From: JAYWXI01 sp036016955
GTDB taxonomy: Bacteria; Bacteroidota; Bacteroidia; Flavobacteriales; Weeksellaceae
Assembly: GCF_036016955.1 (NCBI RefSeq)
Contig: NZ_JAYWXI010000001.1
Coordinates: 124,001-188,000 of the forward strand
Length of the DNA: 64,000 bases
Direction of reading: 5' to 3'
Shown: positions 57,212-64,000 of the stretch, piece after piece
Numbering within the stretch: position 1 is the stretch's first letter
How the letters are laid out: each line of letters opens with the position of its first letter
The notes under the pieces: model-generated
What the model saw: only the letters and a program-made list of their open reading frames with translations
Databases searched by the model: none
What the model was told of the DNA's origin: nothing
Made by a program: the position numbers and the translations under genes

Positions 57212-59041
57212 ATGGTGTTAAAAAAAATCATTCTTGGTGCCTTTGTTCAGGGCATGGTCTTTTCTGTTTTTTCTCAGGAACAGATTATTGATACCGTTTA
57301 TATCGACAGCCGCATTGCCCAATTTGGCAAAACTCAACCATTGTGGAAACTTTCTTCGGAGGAGGTTCGTAAGAATGCGGCCAGCCTTTCGGAAGTGCTT
57401 CGTTTTCAGAGTCCGGTATACATTAAGGAGAATGGAAGAGGCATGGTTTCTTCGCCTTCGTTTCGGGGGACTACGGCGCAGCAAACGGCATTTGTTTGGA
57501 ACGGCATTACGATTAACTCCTTGTTTTTAGGGCAGGGGGATCTCAATAATATGGGGATTTTGGGGGCGGATGAAGTGGTTGTTAAATCGGGAGGTGGCAG
57601 TGTGGTCTATGGAAGCGGGGCGATTGGTGGTAGTGTTCACCTGAATAACCGATGGGCTTACGGTCGTGGGGCTCGGGTTTCTTTGTATTCGGAAGCGGCT
57701 TCGTACGGTACGTTTCATCAGGCTTTGAAAACCTCGTTTAGTGACGAACGCCTGAGTGTGCAGTTTAACCTAGACCATCGCCAAAGCGAGAACGACTACG
57801 AAGTGCCGAAAAAACGCTATGTTAATCGTAATGGACAATATGCCAATCATTCGGTGGATTTGGGGGCGGCCTATCGGCTGAACGAAAAGCATCAGTTGTA
57901 CTGGCAGACGCAGTTTTTTGATGGGATGCAGCATTACCCCGTATTTTCTGTTTCGCAGACCAAAACCAAATACGAAACGCAAACCACCCGTTCCTTACTG
58001 ACCTGGAGTGTTGAGAAGCCGCGTTTCCATAATAATCTTCGATTGGCTTACATGGAAGAGAACTTTGGGTATTACGGGGAGGTGAGCCGGTCTAAATCAA
58101 GTGGGGGAAAAGCCATGGTGCATTTGGTAAAGAATGATTTTGAGTACCGATTGGGTCAGGGATTAAAATTTTCGGCAATTGGCGAATTTCAATACCAAAA
58201 AGCAGAAGGAATGGGATCGGGCATAGGACGTCCGACACGCTCCTTGGGTTCGCTTACGGTGTTGCTTCAGGGGGATTCTAATCGTCGTTTTTATTGGGAA
58301 ATGGGATCCAAACGGGAGGAGGCGCAAGGGTATGGCGGAGTACAGTTGTATTCACTAGCGGGAAATTACCGCTTCTCGGAGGGGTATACGGTAAAATGGA
58401 GTGCTTCCAAAAATTTTAGGGTGCCGACATTCAATGATTTGTTTTGGCAGCCCGGAGGAAATACGGGGCTTCGTTCCGAAACGTCTTATCAAGCGGAAAT
58501 GAGCCATGTGTTTGAGCGGTGGGGAATGCGCTGGAGCATCACGCCCTACTATAATCGCATTGAAAACATGATTCGCTGGCTGCCGTCTTCAGCGGGCTAT
58601 TGGAAGCCGGTGAACACGGATCAGGTGGAGATTATGGGATTGGAAAGCCGGGGAAGCTATGGGAAGACTTTTAGTGGAGGGAGGCGTTTGTCAGCGGATT
58701 GGGGGTATGCTTACAATCGCTCCGTCAATAGGGCGACGGGTAAGCAATTGATGTATGTGCCTATCCATCATGTATTTGGTAAGTTGGGTTATGACCATTC
58801 GGTTTTCGGAGTTTATTTTCAGGGGCTTTTTAATGGGCTTACGTATACGACTTCGGATGAGAGCCTTTCCAAAGCGATTGATCCTTATTTTGTGCTGAAT
58901 GCGGGAGCTTATGTAGTGGTGCTCAAGAAACAAAAAATAGGCATGCGGGTAAATAATTTAGGGAACACGGTTTATGAAACGGTGGCTTATTATCCTTTGC
59001 CGCTCAGAAATTACAGTGTGTTTTTGACTTTGAATTTTTAA
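57212..59041 (+). CDS. btuB: TonB-dependent cobalamin receptor BtuB
   Basis: A 609-residue outer-membrane receptor with a signal peptide (VLKKIILGAFVQGMVFSVFSQ). The plug domain (about 45-145) contains the TonB-linked marks SEVLRFQSPVYIKENGRGMVSSPSFRGTTAQQT and GVDEVVVKSGG-type VVVKSGGGSVVYGSGAIGG. The rest is a 22-strand-type barrel ending YSVFLTLNF with a terminal Phe. The cobalamin riboswitch directly upstream makes B12 the likely substrate. Followed by a BtuG-like gene after 46 bases. Confidence 0.95.
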   Translation: MVLKKIILGAFVQGMVFSVFSQEQIIDTVYIDSRIAQFGKTQPLWKLSSEEVRKNAASLSEVLRFQSPVYIKENGRGMVSSPSFRGTTAQQTAFVWNGITINSLFLGQGDLNNMGILGADEVVVKSGGGSVVYGSGAIGGSVHLNNRWAYGRGARVSLYSEAASYGTFHQALKTSFSDERLSVQFNLDHRQSENDYEVPKKRYVNRNGQYANHSVDLGAAYRLNEKHQLYWQTQFFDGMQHYPVFSVSQTKTKYETQTTRSLLTWSVEKPRFHNNLRLAYMEENFGYYGEVSRSKSSGGKAMVHLVKNDFEYRLGQGLKFSAIGEFQYQKAEGMGSGIGRPTRSLGSLTVLLQGDSNRRFYWEMGSKREEAQGYGGVQLYSLAGNYRFSEGYTVKWSASKNFRVPTFNDLFWQPGGNTGLRSETSYQAEMSHVFERWGMRWSITPYYNRIENMIRWLPSSAGYWKPVNTDQVEIMGLESRGSYGKTFSGGRRLSADWGYAYNRSVNRATGKQLMYVPIHHVFGKLGYDHSVFGVYFQGLFNGLTYTTSDESLSKAIDPYFVLNAGAYVVVLKKQKIGMRVNNLGNTVYETVAYYPLPLRNYSVFLTLNF

Positions 59042-59087
59042 AGAACAAAATAACGAAGAAGGAATAACAATTAATAAATTTTTTTAT

Positions 59088-60161
59088 ATGAAATTAAGTA
59101 AAATTTTTGGATGGGCTATGGCTTCGGCTTTGTTGCTCAATGTGTCTTGCCGTAATGGCGAAGAGGTGGTTACCCTTCCTAAGGGGGATTACGAAAACGG
59201 AATTCTAATGGCCAATGAAGGGAATTTTGGCCGCCCCAATGCGGATCTGTCTTTTGTAACATCCGATTTAACTGAAGTGGATCAGAACATCTATTCTTCC
59301 GTCAATGGTGAAGCCTTGGGAGATGTGCTTCAATCGGTTGGTTTTTACGGCGATAAGGCTTATTTGGTGGTTAATAATAGCAATAAAATCGTTGTTGCTA
59401 ATCGTTATACAATGAAAAAAGAGGCGGAAATAAGCAATGTTACCCAACCTCGATATGTTGCTTTTTCCAATTCTAAGATGTACGTAACAAGCAATAATTT
59501 TTGGGATTTGAGGCAGGTTAATGTTTATGATGGCAGTTCTAATAGATTGAAAACGATAAATTTTGATCGCTACGCTGAGAAAATAGTGTCTCAATCGGGG
59601 TATGTTTATGTTCAAACGGATGGAGTAAAGTACGAGCTTGTTGGAAACGACTATAAGGCTGTACCTACGGGACACACCATTGGGCGAATAAATGCTTCTA
59701 CGGATGAGGTTATGTCGCCTGTAACTTTACCTGATGAAGGCGTTATTCGTGATTTGGCTTCAGCGGAAGGGGTGGTTTATGCTCTGTCCTCCGATGATAG
59801 TGGGTCTTATGTTTATAAAATCAATGCTTCGACGGGAGGGATAATCCAAACGACTTTCACAAGTGCGGCCAAGTTGGAGCGGTTGGCGGTTGACAATCAG
59901 AATGTGTATTGTTTGGGGACCGATAAAGAAAGCGGTAATAATGTAGTGTATAGTGTGGTTTCGGGGGGAATAAATAAAATGTTTTCGCTTTCTTCGGATC
60001 AACAAGGATATGTTTATGCGTTTAATGTTATTGATGGGCGAGTTTATACCTCAAACGCTACGTTCACTCAAGATAGCAAAGTTTCGGTTTATTCGGCGGT
60101 GGGAACTTTGTTGAAGGAATTTACGGCGGGTATGGGGACCAATGCTTTTTATAAGAACTAA
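59088..60161 (+). CDS. Beta-propeller surface lipoprotein, BtuG-like
   Basis: A 357-residue lipoprotein (MKLSKIFGWAMASALLLNVSC, then RNGEE with acidic residues close to the Cys, as in surface-export signals of Bacteroidota). The body has repeated YncE/DUF5074-type blades: ILMANEGNFGRPNADLSFV, KAYLVVNNSNKIVVANRYTM, MYVTSNNFWDLRQVNVYDG, VYALSSDDSGSYVYKINASTGG, VYCLGTDKESGNNVVYSV, VYAFNVIDGRVYTSNATF. The placement after btuB under a B12 riboswitch is that of BtuG, the surface cobalamin-binding partner of BtuB in Bacteroides. Function is inferred from fold and position. Confidence 0.8.
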   Translation: MKLSKIFGWAMASALLLNVSCRNGEEVVTLPKGDYENGILMANEGNFGRPNADLSFVTSDLTEVDQNIYSSVNGEALGDVLQSVGFYGDKAYLVVNNSNKIVVANRYTMKKEAEISNVTQPRYVAFSNSKMYVTSNNFWDLRQVNVYDGSSNRLKTINFDRYAEKIVSQSGYVYVQTDGVKYELVGNDYKAVPTGHTIGRINASTDEVMSPVTLPDEGVIRDLASAEGVVYALSSDDSGSYVYKINASTGGIIQTTFTSAAKLERLAVDNQNVYCLGTDKESGNNVVYSVVSGGINKMFSLSSDQQGYVYAFNVIDGRVYTSNATFTQDSKVSVYSAVGTLLKEFTAGMGTNAFYKN

Positions 60162-60180
60162 ATCTTTTAGTTTGAAATAC

Positions 60181-60213
60181 AAAAAATGCGGATTTTTTTA
60201 ATCCGCATTTTTT
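60181..60213. terminator. Bidirectional terminator between the btuB unit and the rhodanese gene
   Basis: AAAAAATGCGGAT pairs perfectly with ATCCGCATTTTTT around a 7-base loop; convergent genes on both sides. Confidence 0.85.
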
Positions 60214-60231
60214 ATTGACTTTACTTGGGTT

Positions 60232-60519
60232 TTACAAGTTGGCCAGTGTGTTTTTCAACTCGGCCCATCCGCCACCGTTGTAGCCGTTTTTCAGGCCTTG
60301 GGCGTTGAGGTATTCTAAGGCTCTTGCGCTTCGGTTACCGCTTCGGCAGAAGAGGACAACGGGTTTTTCGAGTGTTAGAATTTCGTCTTGGCGAGCCTCG
60401 ATTTCTCCCAAGGGGATGTTTTTGGCGGTGGCAATTTCTCCGTCCATTTCCAGTTCAAGGGGTTCGCGGACGTCGATTAATTCGTAATTTCCTGCTTTTA
60501 ATACTTCTTCTAAAGACAT
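60232..60519 (-). CDS. Single-domain rhodanese-like protein
   Basis: A 95-residue protein. YELIDVREPLELEMDGEIATAKNIPLGEIE matches the rhodanese domain N-terminus and the active-site loop is VVLFCRSGNRSARALEYL with the catalytic Cys near 58. Cytoplasmic, like GlpE/PspE-type sulfurtransferases without a signal. Physiological sulfur acceptor unknown. Confidence 0.9.
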   Translation of the reverse strand: MSLEEVLKAGNYELIDVREPLELEMDGEIATAKNIPLGEIEARQDEILTLEKPVVLFCRSGNRSARALEYLNAQGLKNGYNGGGWAELKNTLANL

Positions 60520-60583
60520 AGTTTGTTTTTTAATCGTTGCTGGTAATTGGCACTTTAACTATGGACAAAAATAGAAAAATTAT

Positions 60584-60591
60584 TAGTTTTG
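60584..60591 (+). promoter_or_regulatory. Promoter -7 box of queG
   Basis: Reads TAGTTTTG, 11 bases before ATG 60603; excludes in-frame starts at 60537 and 60561. Confidence 0.5.
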
Positions 60592-60602
60592 CAGTGCAAT
60601 TT

Positions 60603-61562
<960 letters not shown>

Positions 61563-61595
61563 AAAAAACCGCTGAAGCGAAGTTCAACGGTTTTT
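61563..61595. terminator. Bidirectional terminator between queG and the helicase gene
   Basis: AAAAACCGCTGAA pairs with TTCAACGGTTTTT (one mismatch) around a 6-base loop; lies between convergent genes. Confidence 0.75.
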
Positions 61596-61599
61596 GAAA

Positions 61600-63933
61600 T
61601 TAAAGTTTGGTTAGTTTTGCGTATTTCAGGATCAGGTTTTTTTCTTCACCGCCGGCAAATTTTACTTTTGCTTTGATGTTTTCCGGATCGGTTCCGTCCA
61701 AAAAGACAACTTCTCCCACTCCGAAACGGTCGTGCCGTACTTGGTCGCCGACTTCGATGTCCTGAACGTGGTTCCCTCCGGGATTGGTGATTTTGGCGGA
61801 GGCGATTGGTTTTAGTGTTCTGGTGGAGCTGATTTTGGGCTCTTCTTTTTCGCGGATTAGTTTCTTTTTGGGTTCCAGTTTTTTTAAGGTTCTCGGTTCG
61901 CTGGGGAATTCGTCGAAAATGGAAGATTTCAGCCCCGAATGATTCACAAAACGGCTTTCTGTGGCGGGGTTGATGAACTCCAAAAATTGGGAATCAATTT
62001 CACTTAAAAAACGGGAGGGTTCGGCATCGGTAATTTTACCCCACTGAAAACGGGAGGTGGCGTAAGTAAAGAAGGCTTGTTTCTCCGCTCGGGTTAAGGC
62101 CACGTAGAACAAACGTCTTTCTTCCTCCAGATCCTCGCGCGAGGAGGCGCTCATAAAACTGGGGAAAAGGTTTTCTTCCAATCCGACCAAATGAACGATC
62201 GGGAACTCTAATCCTTTTGAAAGGTGAATGGTCATCAAGGACACTTTGTCGCCGTCTTCGTCGTTTTTGTCTTGGTCGGTGGAGAGGGCAATGTTTTCGA
62301 GAAAAGCCGAAAGTGAGGCGTCGCCGTCTTCCAGTTGCTGTTGTTCTTCAATGAAACCTTGCATGGAATTCAGGAGCTCCTGTACGTTTTCCAAACGGGA
62401 AATGCCTTCGGGGGTTTGATCGTCTTTGAGGAATTTGATTAATCCGCTTCGTTTTGCCACTTCCATGGCCACTGTGTAGACGTTTTCCGTTTTTAGCATC
62501 ACTTGAAAGGCTTTAATCATGGCCCAAAAATCATTTAATTTGGTTAGGGCGGCGTTGTTAAGCTTCAAGTGGGGAGCGTGCATCCCCAAGTCGTCTAAAA
62601 CTTTGGAAACGGCTAAGTTTTTGGAGTCGGCGTAGACGATGAGTTTATTTTGGGTGGTTTCTCCGATGCCTCGAGCCGGGTAGTTTACGATACGCATTAG
62701 GGCTTCATTGTCGTTGGGGTTTACCAGCAAGCGCAGGTAAGCCACCAGGTCTTTAACTTCTTTTCTCTGATAGAAGGATAGCCCGCCGTAGACGCGGTAA
62801 GGGATGTTTTTTTTCCTTAGGGCGTCTTCAAAGGCACGGGTTTGGGAGTTGGTTCGGTAGAGGATGGCAAAATCACTGAATTGCCGTTGATGGAAGTGAT
62901 GCATTTCCCAAATGTTGTTCGATACGAAGTTGGCTTCGTCGGCATCGGTTAGCGCACGATAGATTTTTATTTTTTCGCCTTCTTCGTTGTCGGAAAAGAC
63001 ATTTTTTTTGAATTGTTGAAGGTTTTTGGAAATCACCACATTTGCCGCATTAACGATGGTTTGGGTCGAGCGGTAGTTTTGCTCCAGCGAAACGGTTTGG
63101 GCGTCGGGGTAATCTTTTTTGAAATTCAGGATGTTGTAAATGTTGGCACCCCGAAACGAGTAGATGGACTGGGCGTCATCGCCAACGACGCAAATGTTTT
63201 CAAATTTGGAAGCAAGGGCTTTTACGATGAGGTATTGGGAGTGGTTGGTGTCCTGATACTCGTCTACCAAAATATAGCGAAAACGGTCCTGGTATTTGGC
63301 TAATACTTCGGGGAATCGCGTTAGTAGTTCGTTGGTTTTTAGCAGCAGATCGTCAAAATCCATGGCTCCGTTTCGGAAGCAGGCTTCGACGTAGTGTTTG
63401 TAAATTTTCCCCAGGAGCTTCATGTTGGCTTTTTCGTCGGCTTCCATCAACTCGGGGTTATTGTGGTAGGCCCGCACGGTGATTAGGTTGTTTTTGTAGC
63501 TGGAAATGCGGGATTGTACTTTTTTGGGCTTGTATAAATCGGAATCAATCTGAAGTTCCTTCAGGACTTTCTTTATGACGTTAAGCGAATCTTGGGCGTC
63601 GTAAATCGTGAAATCGGAAGGATAGCCTAGATGGTGGGCTTCGCTTCTTAGGATTCTTGCAAAGACGGAGTGAAAGGTTCCCATCCAAAGGCTTTTGGCG
63701 TCGCTTACGCCCACGACTTTGGCGATACGTTCTTTCATTTCTCTTGCGGCCTTGTTGGTAAAGGTAAGGGCGAGAATGTGGAACGGATCCACTCCGTTGG
63801 TAATCAGGTGGGCAATTCGCATCGTCAGCACTCGGGTTTTTCCGGAGCCGGCTCCGGCAAGTACCATCAAAGGGCCTTCGGTGGTGGTTACGGCTTGATA
63901 TTGCGCTTCATTGAGTCCTTTCAGATAATCCAT
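61600..63933 (-). CDS. uvrD: UvrD/PcrA-type superfamily 1 DNA helicase
   Basis: A 777-residue 3'-5' helicase. Motif order: Q-motif LNEAQYQAVTTTEGPLMVLAGAGSGKTRVL (motif I, about 8-36), ALTFTNKAAREMKERI (Ia), YILVDEYQDTNHSQY (II, about 225), VVGDDAQSIYSFRGA (III), LEQNYRST (IV), VSLMTIHLSKGLEFPIVHLVG (V, about 565) and ERRLFYVALTRA (VI). The C-terminus has the PcrA-type Tudor-like end VGDQVRHDRFGVGEVVFLDG. Used in repair and replication restart. uvrC is also in the window but not adjacent. Confidence 0.96.
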   Translation of the reverse strand: MDYLKGLNEAQYQAVTTTEGPLMVLAGAGSGKTRVLTMRIAHLITNGVDPFHILALTFTNKAAREMKERIAKVVGVSDAKSLWMGTFHSVFARILRSEAHHLGYPSDFTIYDAQDSLNVIKKVLKELQIDSDLYKPKKVQSRISSYKNNLITVRAYHNNPELMEADEKANMKLLGKIYKHYVEACFRNGAMDFDDLLLKTNELLTRFPEVLAKYQDRFRYILVDEYQDTNHSQYLIVKALASKFENICVVGDDAQSIYSFRGANIYNILNFKKDYPDAQTVSLEQNYRSTQTIVNAANVVISKNLQQFKKNVFSDNEEGEKIKIYRALTDADEANFVSNNIWEMHHFHQRQFSDFAILYRTNSQTRAFEDALRKKNIPYRVYGGLSFYQRKEVKDLVAYLRLLVNPNDNEALMRIVNYPARGIGETTQNKLIVYADSKNLAVSKVLDDLGMHAPHLKLNNAALTKLNDFWAMIKAFQVMLKTENVYTVAMEVAKRSGLIKFLKDDQTPEGISRLENVQELLNSMQGFIEEQQQLEDGDASLSAFLENIALSTDQDKNDEDGDKVSLMTIHLSKGLEFPIVHLVGLEENLFPSFMSASSREDLEEERRLFYVALTRAEKQAFFTYATSRFQWGKITDAEPSRFLSEIDSQFLEFINPATESRFVNHSGLKSSIFDEFPSEPRTLKKLEPKKKLIREKEEPKISSTRTLKPIASAKITNPGGNHVQDIEVGDQVRHDRFGVGEVVFLDGTDPENIKAKVKFAGGEEKNLILKYAKLTKL

Positions 63934-63969
63934 AAATTGGGCGTTGAGAAGAATAAAAATTTAAACCGC

Positions 63970-64000
63970 CAAATTTACATATTTTGAAAAGGATTTCAAA
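63970..64000 (-). promoter_or_regulatory. Promoter of the uvrD-type helicase gene, full consensus
   Basis: On the minus strand TTTG (63997-64000), 19 bases, then TAAATTTG (63970-63977), about 36 bases before the ATG. Exact consensus at the window edge. Confidence 0.75.

Overview
The window looks like a chromosome segment of a Flavobacteriales bacterium (Bacteroidota), most likely near the Chryseobacterium/Weeksellaceae group. The signs are a nuoA-B-C-D-E-F-G-H order with separate nuoC and nuoD and a short NuoG, a secreted endonuclease with a type IX secretion C-terminal tail, promoters of the Bacteroidota form TTTG-N19-TAnnTTTG instead of sigma70 boxes, almost no Shine-Dalgarno sequences, and a BtuB/beta-propeller lipoprotein pair. 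Most genes are GC-richer (mid 40s % or more by eye) than is usual for that group. A few stretches are clearly AT-richer and look imported. The species cannot be named from the sequence alone.

Layout. 1-7850: complex I operon nuoA-H on the minus strand (continuing off the left edge), with an unrelated outer-membrane-type gene between nuoF and nuoG. 7930-21400: housekeeping genes, mostly minus strand (acetyltransferase, YugP peptidase, YigZ/RibD, DUF349 protein, AroE, secreted endonuclease I, LolC/E-type permease, RbfA, PPX, PPK1, tRNA-Gln). 21500-32400: MenE-type ligase, ArfB-like hydrolase, deoxyhypusine synthase-like enzyme, YqgE, PdxH, HU, PanD, a flippase-like membrane protein, M3 peptidase, a small unnamed protein, nitroreductase, S16, RimM and the RNase P RNA. 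32380-39560: class III-type PPK2, DUF1573 protein, ValS, DUF4241 protein, PfkB kinase, HD protein and a membrane protein. 39790-40610: an AT-rich integron-type gene cassette carrying a frameshifted lipoprotein gene. 40878-41142: tRNA-Ser, -Pro and -Arg. 41276-50360: amidase, AspA, methyltransferase/glycosyltransferase pair, UvrC, HutH and class II HMG-CoA reductase. 50481-52025: a second AT-rich cassette-like unit carrying a serine hydrolase. 52051-56954: two tandem class I-type PPK2 genes, glycosyltransferase, LpxL-type acyltransferase, thioredoxin-like lipoprotein and cytidine deaminase. 56990-60161: cobalamin riboswitch, BtuB and a BtuG-like lipoprotein. 60232-63933: rhodanese, cobalamin-dependent QueG and UvrD/PcrA helicase.

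Themes. Polyphosphate metabolism is unusually rich: PPK1 and PPX in one operon plus three PPK2 proteins. A B12 uptake unit under riboswitch control sits close to queG, whose product needs B12. At seven genes (yqgE, aroE, rbfA, panD, rimM, uvrC and the membrane protein at 38960) the promoter -7 box ends only 3-6 bases before the start codon, so these mRNAs are probably leaderless. The two AT-rich single-gene units bounded by attC-like palindromes, with no integrase in view, are the most striking unexplained structures. All family names come from reading translated sequence and motifs; no database search was run.
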